DNA from: Picocystis sp. L7
Taxonomy: Eukaryota; Chlorophyta; Picocystophyceae; Picocystales; Picocystaceae
DNA: 64,000 nt
NCBI GenBank assembly: GCA_020975725.1
Contig: QXJR01000010.1
Coordinates: forward strand, 515,501-579,500
Reading direction: 5' to 3'
The notes below the pieces were generated by a model. The model was given only the letters and a program-made list of their open reading frames with translations. It was not told where the DNA came from and did not search any database. Positions within the stretch are counted from its first letter, which is position 1. Every line of letters begins with the position of its first letter. The position numbers and the translations under genes are program-made. Positions 10,914 to 21,589 of the stretch are shown here, one piece after another.

Positions 10914-12737
10914 TCAAGTCCCATGAGAACCATCCAGAGAGAGCTTTGGTAGAAGGCTGCGCGGATCCAATGTGAATGCCAGAGTCAATGCCTCCATTCG
11001 TGTCACACTCAGGCGCTCTTCAAGAGACATCATGGACACAGTCTCTGCAAAAACAGACCACCTGTCATGTTCCTGCCCAGCCGCGCCCACATGGGCACCC
11101 ACTCGTAGCAGGTTGTTTTTGTTCCCACGATCGTCCTCCACCACTGGGTACTTGGCCGAGACTGACCACACACCGTCCACAATAAATTTGAAAGCATAAT
11201 GACCTTGGGGAATGGCAAACTGCTGGTCCAGAACAAAACACGTCCTGCCATCCTGCATTCTGCGCTTATCCATCTCAACATGATCCTCCCAGTTGCCTAG
11301 GAACTCCCCAGCAACGGATACAGTGCTTGCTTCTCCAACCCACAGGACCACAGCGCGCGGTCGAGCGGGTATCTGGCGAGACATTCCGATAACCAAGAGA
11401 TCCTCTGCCGCCGCACGGAGAGCCGTGCCCACTACAGGCAATCCAAGAGCCTGGGCAGTGCCTACTTCGGCATCTCGGATCGACAAGCCACGGTACCAAG
11501 CGAGATAAGCTGCAATGCAAGTCGCGGCCACTGCCCCGTTACCGCAAACACTCCTTACCAAGACAGATATTCTGCATGCGCTGGACGAGTGGCTGCTTAC
11601 ATGGTCCGGGGCGGTCACATGACCATTCCTGCTGAACACGTCCATGTCCGGACTGTGCTTGTGTTTGCCCATCATGCGATGCAGCTTTGCCGCAGCCAAT
11701 GGCAGAATTTCCTGCAAAGACTCCACCGTCGAATCTCCCATGAAGATGGTACTGTGTGAGCTAGTGCTGCAAGCAGGTGGTGGTAACTCTTCTCCCTTGA
11801 TGCAGATATCCAGGACTTCGCAAGAATCTCCGACATCTACCCAGCGGTCAGTGCAACAACCCAGGGGGCCAAAGGCTCTTTTGACGACACTCTTTCTGAG
11901 TTGGGCATGCCTTGCATTGGCTTGGGCATACAGCAAGTTTCTGGTTGTCCTAGACCTCAAGCGACGGCGGTCGTGTGGTGATCCAGGAAGATGCCCTGCA
12001 TCGGCGATCTTTGCATGCAGCACCGCCTCCTGCGCTTCTTCCCTAGCGGCACCTCTTTCCAGGACCAGCTTGACGGCTCCCTTCCTGCGAGTGATTGCGG
12101 AAAGCACCCTTCTGTAATCCTTTGCTTCCCACATCTCATCCCCGTAAACTGCAGAGGTCCTCCTCACTACATCTCCCACGGAAATGAGCTTGCTTGCATG
12201 TGCACTTCCTTCCTTATCGATGGAGAGGACATACATATCTCCCTTCCGACCTCGTGCGAATGTGATTCCCAAGGGTTGTTCCAGCTCCACCATATACTCC
12301 CTCATGTTTGGACTGTGCGATATGTTTCTGTCCATCGGCATAGCTGGCAACGGTAGCTTTTTAGTGGGCAAGGCCATGCTCTCCTTCTGCAGCACTTCCA
12401 TGGTGTTGGCGGAAACGGTGGGGGGTGGTTTGGTAGAAATGGTGGCGGTGGGCGCTCCCCCGAACTGCAGCAGCGTCTCCTTCAGCTTCGTGGCTATGTT
12501 GGTCGGTGCATGAAACGTGGTCAAGGTGTTGGTTCGGCTCGCTCGGCGTTCCACGTGTGTTTTCGACACGTGCTTCCGGCAGGTAGCCACACCGGTGCTC
12601 CTTTGGTACCCCTTCCTGCCACCGAATGTCTCCATTTCATGTTTTTTGGCACCCGCGACGAGGTGGGTTCCTGCTCGCATCCGATGCGATGTTCGTGGCG
12701 GTTTCACGTGTGCTTTCGCTGGCGAATGCATCGCCAT
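10914..12737 (-). CDS. LSF1: LSF1-like starch-turnover protein (PDZ, inactive DSP, CBM48)
   Basis: LSF1 (LIKE SEX FOUR 1) is a plastid protein needed for normal starch breakdown in plants and is thought to be a non-catalytic relative of the SEX4 glucan phosphatase. This 607-aa protein has a basic, Ser/Thr-rich N-terminus that could be a transit peptide, and a PDZ-like domain at about residues 148-228 (LGITFARG, VGDVVRRTS). A dual-specificity phosphatase-like fold follows. Its signature loop reads CGNGAVAATC near residue 398, keeping a Cys but lacking the Arg of the CX5R motif. A CBM48 domain lies at about residues 461-547 (AGEFLGNWED, GHYAFKFIVDGVW). The first in-frame ATG is 12737. A minus-strand intron-like sequence at 13179-13323 could lie in its 5' UTR. 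Confidence 0.85.
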   Translation of the reverse strand: MAMHSPAKAHVKPPRTSHRMRAGTHLVAGAKKHEMETFGGRKGYQRSTGVATCRKHVSKTHVERRASRTNTLTTFHAPTNIATKLKETLLQFGGAPTATISTKPPPTVSANTMEVLQKESMALPTKKLPLPAMPMDRNISHSPNMREYMVELEQPLGITFARGRKGDMYVLSIDKEGSAHASKLISVGDVVRRTSAVYGDEMWEAKDYRRVLSAITRRKGAVKLVLERGAAREEAQEAVLHAKIADAGHLPGSPHDRRRLRSRTTRNLLYAQANARHAQLRKSVVKRAFGPLGCCTDRWVDVGDSCEVLDICIKGEELPPPACSTSSHSTIFMGDSTVESLQEILPLAAAKLHRMMGKHKHSPDMDVFSRNGHVTAPDHVSSHSSSACRISVLVRSVCGNGAVAATCIAAYLAWYRGLSIRDAEVGTAQALGLPVVGTALRAAAEDLLVIGMSRQIPARPRAVVLWVGEASTVSVAGEFLGNWEDHVEMDKRRMQDGRTCFVLDQQFAIPQGHYAFKFIVDGVWSVSAKYPVVEDDRGNKNNLLRVGAHVGAAGQEHDRWSVFAETVSMMSLEERLSVTRMEALTLAFTLDPRSLLPKLSLDGSHGT

Positions 12738-13907
12738 GAATGACGTCCAAGCCCACGTCCCGAGACGACGTGGCAACCCCAATCGATGCGCTCGGGGCGA
12801 TCTTAGCCACACCCTCCGAACCGGGTCGATCCTCTGCGGCACCCGGACCACGAGCGCAGACAGTCATCCACGGGAGTGGGATCCAGAATCGGTGGAAAGG
12901 GCGTTCGTCGGAGAGGAAGCCCCACCTGGCCAGGCTGGCACCCGGGTTCGTTCCCATCCACGGTGGATAGGGATTGGGGTTCGTAAGGGAAGGGTCTGGA
13001 AGGGGTCTCGACCCCAAATCGCACGGTGGGGAAGGCTTCCAAGGGATGCCAGTTGGCAAGACCGCGGTGGCCAGCCACGTGGAACCAGGGTCGAGTGTGG
13101 GAAGACTCCACGTGGCAAGTAAGGAATTTCGGAGGTGAGAGGGTCCCATCCACACAAAAAATCCATGGAATCGGATGCCTGCATCGGAGAAGAGAAGGAA
13201 TAGGAAGGTGAGCAACGTTGAAAGAAGGACAGAGACCAGCGACTCACAAGAGAACAGTAGGAACACGTGAATGTTGGCGAGGATGGAAGGAAAAGGAAAT
13301 AATATGATTCCCAATGTGCATACCAACCCAAAAGCGAAGTTGGGCCTGAGGTGCTGCATTGCAAAAGTGGTGCATGGTGAACTTTGCAATGGCAGGCGTA
13401 TGCGTGGAATCCCCGGCTGGAACATCAAGCCCACACCTGCTTAGGACAGGACTGGCAGCGAAAACATGGTCGACAGGTGGGAGTAGTCCACCATGGACTC
13501 CAATCGAGGAAATAACCTTGAAACCCTTTTAAACACGTCCGATTTCCCAAGGATCTGAAGGCCATCGTTTCAGCACTGCCACTGTGCACCGCGGGATAGA
13601 TGTCGGAAGCTTGGCTGGCTCTTTTGTTGACAGTTTGCATACAAAAGGCGAAGGCCAAAACCGCCATTGCAGCCTTGGAAACTTGAATTCATGAGGAGTG
13701 TTTGCCAGGACATCGACTCAACAAGTGTCCAAGGACTACTCACCAATCAAGGTATGGAAATGGAGCTTCCGGAAACACGCACCAGCCTTGAACAGTACCT
13801 GGAATTCATTTCGACGAGCACTACACATAGCTCATCACCGAGTTCAAGGCATACAGATTTCCAGGCAGCAACGGTAAAGCAAAGATGTAAGTATCCTCGT
13901 GGACTTC
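12738..13907. promoter_or_regulatory. 5' region of the LSF1-like gene with two G-boxes and a possible UTR intron
   Basis: Contains G-boxes at 13074-13082 (GCCACGTGG) and 13108-13116 (CCACGTGGC). On the minus strand, 13323-13179 looks like an intron: a GTATGC donor, a long pyrimidine tract and a GATGCAG acceptor. A minus frame at 13667-13425 (starting MAVLAFAFCMQTV) ends at a possible CAG|GTGTGG donor. Whether these are 5' UTR exons of the LSF1-like gene or a separate small gene cannot be settled. The hydrophobic translation across the pyrimidine tract is treated as non-coding. Confidence 0.35.
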
Positions 13908-15074
13908 TCAGGCTTCAGGAGTGCCCACCGTCCAGGGTATCCTTTCTGCCATTTTGTCCACGCTTTGAATGACTTCGTAAGGGTCGGTATGCGCCAGAGA
14001 CGCACCCGCGAAGACTTCCAAAGCTCCGAAATCAGATGCTTTGGATTGCATGGAGCCTCTGGAAACCATCCGAGCCATGACTGGAGGTCGGTCGGATTGT
14101 AGGCAGTGGGTTTCAAGCGAAATGTTCTGGATGACGAGGTTGAACGTTTCCACCCCCATACAGTCAATCAGTGCCCGCAGCGAGGTGTACAGCATCCTCC
14201 GGAACGCTAGGCTTCCCAGGTCCTTCCCCTGCACCACGATTTCCTTGTCCTTCAGAGGTGTGAGCGATGCGTAGCAGAATGCGCTTTCTCCTCTATCCTG
14301 TATGCAGCGCGTCAGCCCTGCATCTGTGTGCGCGTCCAACAGATCCATCAGGTAATCTCTCCCTTGGTGCGTTTCTTTGTACCTGACGATGTCGGCGAGC
14401 AAGCGCGTCTGTTCCGGGAAGGGAGCCGGGCTCAACAGAGTCTGTGCATGTCCGTGATACTGAGACGCTCCGGATCGAGGTAGGCAGTTCCAAATGATCA
14501 GAGGGTGCATCTCTTCCTTTTGTTTTCGTTGGCTGTGTTCGTGCGCTTTGTCCAGCCACTCCCACGCTGCATCCAGCATCCCTCCCAGCTGTTGGAAATC
14601 AAACTGCAGGGGTTGGTGATGTTTGAAGAGCACCAATCCATGGTATTGATTGAACTTGAACAGGTTGGACGCAGTGACCGCGTATCGATTCTCGATCCTT
14701 CCGAAGGAGTCCTCTGCCGTATACTTCTCCCATTCGCAGAAGTCGCACCTTCCCACACCTCCACCACTTGTGGGATCGAAGCTGGACTTGTTTTCGCTAC
14801 GAAACGTCTGTGGTTTGTTCTTCCTGTTTCCGTTGTACCAGCACTGCTGTCCCGAGACGCGGTTGGTGATGCCCACCACGTCCTGTCGTTCGGGACGTGC
14901 GAGTCCATACTTTTCCTTCAGATCCGTTCCCACACGACACTTCGCGACGCGATTCTGGATGCGGAAGATGCGTGACAGCGCTTCCAACCGACGTCCAGGT
15001 CGGTTCTGCCGACACGCAAGCTCCCACCACGTGGTGGCGGCGCCGCCAGGCGGTGGCGATGGCGGCGGTCGCAT
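13908..15074 (-). CDS. HIT-superfamily nucleotidyltransferase/phosphorylase (GalT-like)
   Basis: The 388-aa product belongs to the HIT superfamily, close to the galactose-1-phosphate uridylyltransferase / ADP-sugar phosphorylase / Ap4A phosphorylase branch. The active-site segment reads NCLPRSGASQYHGHAQ, with an H-x-H-x-Q core like the HPHxQ of GalT. An upstream RCDFCEWEKYTAEDSFGRI has the paired Cys and Glu-x-Arg pattern of GalT zinc and substrate sites. The substrate cannot be decided: nucleotide sugars or dinucleoside polyphosphates are both possible. ATG 15074 is the first in-frame ATG. A G-box-containing palindrome CCACCACGTGGTGG lies within the first codons (15024-15037), so the true start could be further downstream. 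Confidence 0.7.
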   Translation of the reverse strand: MRPPPSPPPGGAATTWWELACRQNRPGRRLEALSRIFRIQNRVAKCRVGTDLKEKYGLARPERQDVVGITNRVSGQQCWYNGNRKNKPQTFRSENKSSFDPTSGGGVGRCDFCEWEKYTAEDSFGRIENRYAVTASNLFKFNQYHGLVLFKHHQPLQFDFQQLGGMLDAAWEWLDKAHEHSQRKQKEEMHPLIIWNCLPRSGASQYHGHAQTLLSPAPFPEQTRLLADIVRYKETHQGRDYLMDLLDAHTDAGLTRCIQDRGESAFCYASLTPLKDKEIVVQGKDLGSLAFRRMLYTSLRALIDCMGVETFNLVIQNISLETHCLQSDRPPVMARMVSRGSMQSKASDFGALEVFAGASLAHTDPYEVIQSVDKMAERIPWTVGTPEA

Positions 15075-16939
15075 CGTTCATGTCCAATCTCGAAGCTCCA
15101 ATATGGGAATGCGACCCGCTTTGGCATGCATCCAACACGTTTGTCTTGCCAAGTCGAACACGAAGGCCTTTCCTGGGGATGTAGTTCACGTCTCGGTGTC
15201 CAAGCACAAGTTGCCCCATCCAAACGGGCGTTTTCCATGGCCCATGCAGTTCCTCAAGAGGCACAAGAAGCATGCTTTTGAAGGTGGGCCAGGAAGAGAA
15301 GAACCGGCAATGTCCAAGGATGCGGACGAGGCGGGACGGGTACGCTTCAACAAGTGACGTCCGCTCGGTCAAAGGGAACTACAACGCAGAAGGGGAAACG
15401 ATGGACGTTCAACATCGAATGGAAGGACGAAATGCGAATGGAATCTCGTCAATCTGGCCCTGAGAAGTTAAAGAGAGCATTCCATAATCGCCCGCAAAAA
15501 CGGCGAGATCGGAACGCATAGTCGCAGGTTCTTTCTTCGATTTCGCAGGCCTACTCCCAATGACCCGAACCGTCTACTATAGATAATGCACATCCGTGTT
15601 TAATCTAGCCCCAAGTGTGCATTATTTTTTTTCGAGAATGGGTGAAATTGTGTGATCCATTGGGGATCCATGGAGAGTGCTAAAATCAACGTGGGGGCCC
15701 AAATGTAGACAAATACCGTCACTTGTTGAAAACACAGAGGGAATGACCATTTCACTTCGATGGGTTACAGAATTGTAGTTGAGGATCCGAGCACAAACGA
15801 AGCAGAAGACACGTCCATGGTCATTTGTGACATCGACCAAGGAACCTACCACAAAAAGCCAAATTGTTGTGACGACGGTGCGACTATGCCACTTTTCTAT
15901 ATTGCATTGCTCACCATGCAACACTTCCATAGGGTGTACGTCATACTCAAAGTGTTGTAAGTTGTGTCAATGCCATGGATCAAGGGCACAATTCGATCAT
16001 CACTTTGTTCGTTGCTAAAATGTTCACACTTCAATTGGCCACGAATGACACCGTTTGAAAGCCTCACATTAAGGTGCATTGCAAGTTCGAAACCCTCCGA
16101 CATGGCGAGACCGTTGCATCGAAACGGCAACAATTCGAATATTTATTTGGCAAGGTATGCAAACTCCGTATACTCCTAACCCATGGTGTGCATTTTCATG
16201 CACCAGACGCCAATATCTATCATATTCGGCCAACCCACTGTGAACGTACATACTCTTTCGTTGCAATCGTCCCTTCCGAAGGATGAAAATTCGAAAAAAG
16301 ATTGGATCCTCTAGGGTGTAGTTGCGGAACATCGACTTTGCCACGCTTTACGCAACACATCGAGAAGAATGGACGCTCAATTATTCATGTTATACCACCT
16401 AGCCTTGGACTACGACACGATCCACGCCCATTTTTCCACATCCTTCAGGTTGATGGCATGCACTTTACGCTCCCTCATGGCGTGTTTGAATAGCGTTGAC
16501 GTCATGGCCATCGGCCTTGTACTTGGTGAAGTCGTTCGATAGCTAGATCGATTACATCGAAAGGGAATGGGGGACGTGCTCATTGCACACGAAAGGTTCG
16601 ACAATGACCACCCACAACGCATCACTTTTTGCACCATTCGCCAGAATTTCTACTTTGCAGGAAGCGCGGTGGTGCGTCCTCCGCGAAGGAACGGATCCTC
16701 GTCGATGCTTCACGACCCTTGAACCCCGTCCTTTTCTTGTCTTTTGATTGGTTGATTAAGAGTTGTTCGTGTCCGTCCATTGGTCATGGTTAATCTTTTG
16801 GACCACATCTTTTCTTTGCCCGGATACCCTCCCTTTCCTACCCGATCGATCGGGAGCTTCGGTTCCAATCACTCCGAAACTGTCCGGGTTCAAACTCCCT
16901 TTTGAAAGGGAAGCAGGTTCCTACTGTGTTGGGACGACG
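15075..16939. other. Gene-free island between the HIT protein and PP2C
   Basis: The HIT-proximal part (to about 15480) has open plus-strand frames, for example an ATG at 15060 with about 41 codons and a basic frame ending near 15357. None matches a family I know. From about 15480 to 16720 the sequence is rich in short broken frames and may be an eroded repeat. The last 80 bp before PP2C contain the palindromic box CCCTTTTGAAAGGG near 16898-16911, probably a PP2C promoter element. Confidence 0.4.
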
Positions 16940-17941
16940 ATGGCGACGATGGCGATGCGCTGTTCGTGCGCGCAAGTGCGCTTCTTGCGACGCACGAGGC
17001 GCGTGCGAGGCCTTCCTTGTCGTGCCAAGGCGGGATCCTGTGGTGTGGCCACGCGACAGGGAACCTCAAGGCGCGTGAACGAGGATCGCTGCGACGCCAA
17101 CCCCCAAGAAAGCCTGGTCGGGAACGCCAAGCCATGGTTCCTCGCCGTGTACGACGGGCATGGCGGATCGGCGTGCGCATCCTGGTTGGAAGCGAACCTC
17201 AAAAACGCGGTGGAATACTACTGGGATCCCGACAGTCCCGAAAAAACACTCACCAAAGCCTTCCTGGAAGCAGATAAGGTGCTGCTGGCACCCAAGAAAG
17301 GATTCATGGGACAGTTTGGTGAGAGAGGTGTGGGAGGGTCCAAGTGTGGATCCACAGCCGCCATTGCATTGGTCTATCAAGACAAAGGATCGAAGAAGAA
17401 GAAGATTGCAGTGGCCAATGTGGGTGATGCCAGGGTACTGTTGATCCGTTCGGGGGGACAAGTCGAACAGCTCACGGTGGATCATGTCCCCGATAATGAG
17501 GACGAAAGGAAACGGATCGAGAAGAAAAATCCCAACCCAGAACTGCCGCTGGTGCGCTTTGTGGGATCCACATGGAGGGTTGGAGGTATCCTGGCTCTCT
17601 CCCGTGCCTTTGGTGATGCATACATGAAGAGCACGGGGCAGTTTGAAGGGATCAGCAGCATGAACAATGACTATTCCTCCGGGTTTGGGGTGATTGCAGA
17701 ACCAGAGGTACAAGTGGTAGAGCTTGGCGAGGACGAAGAAGCGTACTTGGTGCTCAGCTCTGATGGGCTTTTCGCCAACCGAGAGAGGGGAGGGGGAGGG
17801 GGGTTCGAGAACGAAGAGGTTGGTGCCTTTCTAGCCAAGAGCAAGAGTCGAGGACTCGATGAAATTGCAGGATACTTGACAACTCAGGCGCAAGAACGAG
17901 GCAGCACAGACGATGTGACCGTGGTGGTGGCAAAACTTTGA
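16940..17941 (+). CDS. PP2C-family protein phosphatase, probably plastid-targeted
   Basis: Metal-dependent Ser/Thr protein phosphatase of the PP2C/PPM family. The 333-aa protein has the family motifs in order: RRVNEDR, VYDGHGG (metal-binding Asp and Gly), GSTAAIALV, VANVGDARVLL, LALSRAFGDAYMK, YLVLSSDGLF and STDDVTVVVAKL. The first 30 or so residues are rich in Arg, Ala, Met and Cys, lack acids and resemble an algal plastid transit peptide. The frame is open upstream to 16763, but the first ATG near the conserved region is 16940. Plastid PP2Cs in plants include the LHCII phosphatase PPH1/TAP38 and the core phosphatase PBCP, but assignment to either is not possible by eye. Confidence 0.9.
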   Translation: MATMAMRCSCAQVRFLRRTRRVRGLPCRAKAGSCGVATRQGTSRRVNEDRCDANPQESLVGNAKPWFLAVYDGHGGSACASWLEANLKNAVEYYWDPDSPEKTLTKAFLEADKVLLAPKKGFMGQFGERGVGGSKCGSTAAIALVYQDKGSKKKKIAVANVGDARVLLIRSGGQVEQLTVDHVPDNEDERKRIEKKNPNPELPLVRFVGSTWRVGGILALSRAFGDAYMKSTGQFEGISSMNNDYSSGFGVIAEPEVQVVELGEDEEAYLVLSSDGLFANRERGGGGGFENEEVGAFLAKSKSRGLDEIAGYLTTQAQERGSTDDVTVVVAKL

Positions 17942-18805
17942 GCTGGAGGAAACTATGGATGCGGGATTGGAGGATTCAAAGAATGATAAGCCTGGCATCT
18001 CCAGAGGTTTGCATCGATTTTTGACACTAATGTGCTTCGATAGTGATCTCTTCTAGCCTTTGCCATTTTTCATGGTGCCTCCTACACACTTTGTGAACAT
18101 GTTTCATGCCTGCTCAATTGGGATTTTCCTTGTTTCTACATGTCTCAACACCTTAGTGCTCGTTTTTCACTTGATTCGGACCTGTCCACCTTTGCCCCCA
18201 TATCGAGCAAGTTCCATTCTGGACCTCTCATGCACATCAAACCATCTTCGAATCCACAAGTTCATTGACATGGGCTCCTGCAGGAGCCTATGAACATGTT
18301 GCATCAACATCAACTTTGTATCCATCATTTCATCCGATGAAATGCTTTATCTGCAGATGCCTAAAACGGTGCACCGCTCACACACATGTGATGGAAAGGG
18401 CAACTGTTAGGGGTATGTCCTGCAGCTTTCTTTGAGCAACACAGTTGTCCAGTCCTCGTTTGTCAAACCACCTTGGGTGTGGTGGTCATAACTTCTTGCC
18501 ACTCTGATGAATGACATTTATCCGGAGCCCACCGTGCGTGGCTATATGGAGTGGTAGTGTTCCAGAGATAAAGTCACTGGATGGACACCTGCAGAAGCTT
18601 TGCAGTCACCTGTGAGCGAACGCAGTCAGGAGTGGACATGTGGCCCTCTACGGCACGGAGATAAAGAGAAACGACAGACACACAGCGTTTTATTAGGAAA
18701 GAGACACACAAAGGAGTTCCACCACACCCCATTGAGATGGAGACCAGCAGCTTTACCATTTCATCCACAGGCGGACACGTGGTGTGGACCCACGTCTGTA
18801 AGCAA
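17942..18805. other. Convergent 3' intergenic region, PP2C and ABC1K
   Basis: About 860 bp between two converging genes. It is more A/T-rich than the promoters, with no credible coding frame and no repeat seen. It presumably holds both 3' UTRs. Confidence 0.5.
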
Positions 18806-21397
18806 TCATATATCGGAGGAACTTGGGAAAGGACCACGCAGGCGTGCCAGGTCCTGTACCAAACGGGCTGCCTGGCGCTCAGCCAAACGCGTGACAAACT
18901 GACCCCCCATGTTCTGCAGACCAGGCAGCAAGGACGAAAGCAAGGGAGCCAGGGTCTGCAGGTTCCTGACCAGGTTCTGCACTTCCTCTAGGGCTAAGGA
19001 TACCTCCTGCCTACCGTTGACGCCCCGACTAGGAACAGAACCTACCAACTGACCTGACGGTAGCTCTGATTCCAACCCCAGCAATGATACAATGCCCTGC
19101 AGCGTTTCCAATGCCTTCACGTCTTCCTCAGACAGACGCACGAATTCATTGGTAGCTGCAAATCTTGAAACCAAAGAAAGAGGAGCAAACGGGGGCAGAA
19201 ACAAGGCAGGTGCAAACGGGGACCTAAACAGCGCAGCCGTAGGAGAAGAGGAGGTAATGTTACCCAGCCTCTTCCAAGCCTCGGCTACCACGCTCCTCAT
19301 AAGCGCGTCTGTGGACCTCACCGCTTCCTCCACCAGCAGTTCCTGCACATAGTTTCCCTTCCTGTCAAACAGCAGCACTAATCCTTCTTTCAGTACCGGA
19401 TCCAGCTCCTGCACTTTGGGCGACCCCCCTCGGCCGTTCATTGCCATAGGTACCAAGCTCTTCTTTTCCATTGCGTTGGTGAAGGTCTGAAACCCAGTGG
19501 CCATCTCCTCCACGCGCGCAACGCTCAGTTGCTTCTTGTCACCATATAGGAAGGTGCGCAACGCTTCCCTCATCCTTGCACTGTCATCCGTGAGAAGACG
19601 CCGACAGAGGTAAGGAAAGCACTCGTCCACAATAGAGTATGTGGGATCTGCGGTCAATCCGATCCCTTCGAGCGTGGAGAAGGCCCGCACAATCAGACCG
19701 AAATATGCAGGAATCACAATGGGATAGTACTCTGCCAGTTCCTCTACCTGCCGTCCCACCACATCCACGTTGATGTTTGCTGCTCCTCCTCCTTGGCTCA
19801 GCTGTTCAAGGACGCTCCCCAGGAGCGGGGCCACTATATCCCTTTTCTCTGGATCTGATTGCACCTCTTCAGGAATGAAGCCGAGCTTGACCAGATCTCC
19901 CAGCGTGTTGGAGTACTCCTTCGCACTCAGGTGGGTGACGTACTCAACGAGTGCCAACCGCTGATCCTCAGTGACTTCCGTCATCAGGCCATAGTCCAGA
20001 ATGCAGATCCTGCCGTCTTTCAGGCTCAGAAAGTTGCCTGGGTGGGGGTCTGCGTGCAGGAATCCCGTGTCCAGCAGCTGCGCCAGGTAGCAGTTGAGCA
20101 GCACAGCCAGCTGCTTCTTCACGGTTTTCTTCTCTTCAGACGAGGATACGTCCAGCTCGGATATTTTTTTGCCGTCCACCCATTCCGACACCAAGACGTT
20201 GCGTGTTGTGAGCTCGGTGAAAGGCTTGGGCACGACGAGGGCCTCCTTGATGACCGGGATCTTGGACATGAGGGATTCGAACCGGACTGCGTTCTGGGCC
20301 TCCTGGATGTAGTCCAGTTCCTCCACAAACCTACCCGCCCAGGTATCGATGACCGACAGCATACCACGGCAGCTAGACCGAAAATCCTCCGGGAAGGGGG
20401 GACCGGTTCCTGATGTCAGCGCTTCCCGGATGATGTGCAGGTCCATGGTCACCGCCTTGAGCATCCCAGGTCTTTGCACCTTGACGGCGACCTCTTCTCC
20501 GGAGACCAACCTTGCTTTGTAGACCTGTCCCAGAGAAGCGGCCGCAACCGGAAGTTCGAAGACGGAAAGGTCCTCGAATATCTCCACCAAGGGCACCTGC
20601 AATTCGTCCTCCAAGATCTTCCTGGCCTCCAACGCATCAAAGGGTGGCACACGGTCCTGCAGCTTCTGCAATTCCTCGATGTAGATGGGAGGTAGGATGT
20701 CCGGACGGATGGACACGGCTTGGGCCACCTTGATGAATGCGGGCCCGGCCTCGGTGATGAGCTCTCTGGCGCGTACGGCTCTCTCCCTCATGTTTTCTTC
20801 CCATTTTCTCGCCTGATAATCGAACAGCAGGAGGGATCCGAACCCTGCAGCTCGCGAGGCCAGCTCCGCAGACCTCCGTGCGACGTCCATGGGTCTCTGG
20901 CCGTAGTAGGACTGTATGATGTCCACCTCGTACCTGTAGGGCAGTTGGTTGGTGTCTGCGATTGTTCCCAGCGTACGGTGGTTCCACGCATGCGCCATGG
21001 CCAGCAGCATGGGCACCGTCATGGCCGCGGCCAGCTTGGGATCCATGTCGTGCAGTTGGATCCCGTGCGCTTCGAAGGGAGAGTTCCACGGGACCGTTTC
21101 CAGCGCTCCCTGTTTCCACGTTTCGAATCGTTGATGAAGGGCGCTGGGATCCCAACTTTGGTTGTGGAGCATGTTTTTGGATTGGACGGACACACCTTCC
21201 CAATGCTGTGCTTGTGCTTGCAGGGTGTGTCGGAGCTTTTCCGCCGCATCCGAGGTCACGTGCCAGGCTTTGTCTTTTTCCATCACGATTTTCTTGGCCG
21301 TTTGCGTCCAGTTTCGATCCAGCTCTTCCCATGCATCTGGCAGAGCACGTGTCTTTCCCATCCCTCTTGCACGTGGGACTTGCACCCGTCCATGCAT
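18806..21397 (-). CDS. ABC1K (UbiB/ADCK) atypical kinase, plastid type
   Basis: Atypical kinase of the ABC1/UbiB/ADCK family. Plant members sit in plastoglobules or mitochondria and regulate prenyl-quinone metabolism and photoprotection. The 863-aa protein carries the N-terminal family motif FIKVAQAVSIRPDILPP, AAASLGQVY (the Ala-rich nucleotide loop), VAVKVQRPG (Lys), FVEELDYIQEAQNA, HADPHPGNFL (catalytic loop) and ILDYGLM (DFG equivalent). About 200 extra N-terminal residues and a long C-terminal region of hydrophobic and Leu-rich helices make it longer than bacterial UbiB and match plastid ABC1Ks. The first in-frame ATG after the G-rich promoter is 21397. The gene diverges from the CCR4-type nuclease. 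Confidence 0.9.
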   Translation of the reverse strand: MHGRVQVPRARGMGKTRALPDAWEELDRNWTQTAKKIVMEKDKAWHVTSDAAEKLRHTLQAQAQHWEGVSVQSKNMLHNQSWDPSALHQRFETWKQGALETVPWNSPFEAHGIQLHDMDPKLAAAMTVPMLLAMAHAWNHRTLGTIADTNQLPYRYEVDIIQSYYGQRPMDVARRSAELASRAAGFGSLLLFDYQARKWEENMRERAVRARELITEAGPAFIKVAQAVSIRPDILPPIYIEELQKLQDRVPPFDALEARKILEDELQVPLVEIFEDLSVFELPVAAASLGQVYKARLVSGEEVAVKVQRPGMLKAVTMDLHIIREALTSGTGPPFPEDFRSSCRGMLSVIDTWAGRFVEELDYIQEAQNAVRFESLMSKIPVIKEALVVPKPFTELTTRNVLVSEWVDGKKISELDVSSSEEKKTVKKQLAVLLNCYLAQLLDTGFLHADPHPGNFLSLKDGRICILDYGLMTEVTEDQRLALVEYVTHLSAKEYSNTLGDLVKLGFIPEEVQSDPEKRDIVAPLLGSVLEQLSQGGGAANINVDVVGRQVEELAEYYPIVIPAYFGLIVRAFSTLEGIGLTADPTYSIVDECFPYLCRRLLTDDSARMREALRTFLYGDKKQLSVARVEEMATGFQTFTNAMEKKSLVPMAMNGRGGSPKVQELDPVLKEGLVLLFDRKGNYVQELLVEEAVRSTDALMRSVVAEAWKRLGNITSSSPTAALFRSPFAPALFLPPFAPLSLVSRFAATNEFVRLSEEDVKALETLQGIVSLLGLESELPSGQLVGSVPSRGVNGRQEVSLALEEVQNLVRNLQTLAPLLSSLLPGLQNMGGQFVTRLAERQAARLVQDLARLRGPFPSSSDI

Positions 21398-21589
21398 GTT
21401 TTCGTGTCCTCCCTTCCGCACCACTCCACTGGGTCTCCTGGGTGTCTTGCCACCCCTCTCGAGGTCCCTTCGGCAACCTGGAAGCCTTCGGCGGTGCGCG
21501 AAGCACGTCGCGTCCACGTGTGTGGATGACGTCGAATGGATTCGCTTTTGGAGAGAAATTGGGAAAGGTGGATTCTCCACCACACACGT

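Noticed and set aside
13179-13323. Hydrophobic minus-strand frame that looks like a membrane protein
   Set aside because: The hydrophobicity comes from a pyrimidine tract that has donor and acceptor signals at its ends, so an intron is the better explanation.
20268-20290. GGATTCGAACC-like sequence resembling a minus-strand tRNA T-arm
   Set aside because: It lies inside the conserved ABC1K coding sequence and has no other tRNA arms.
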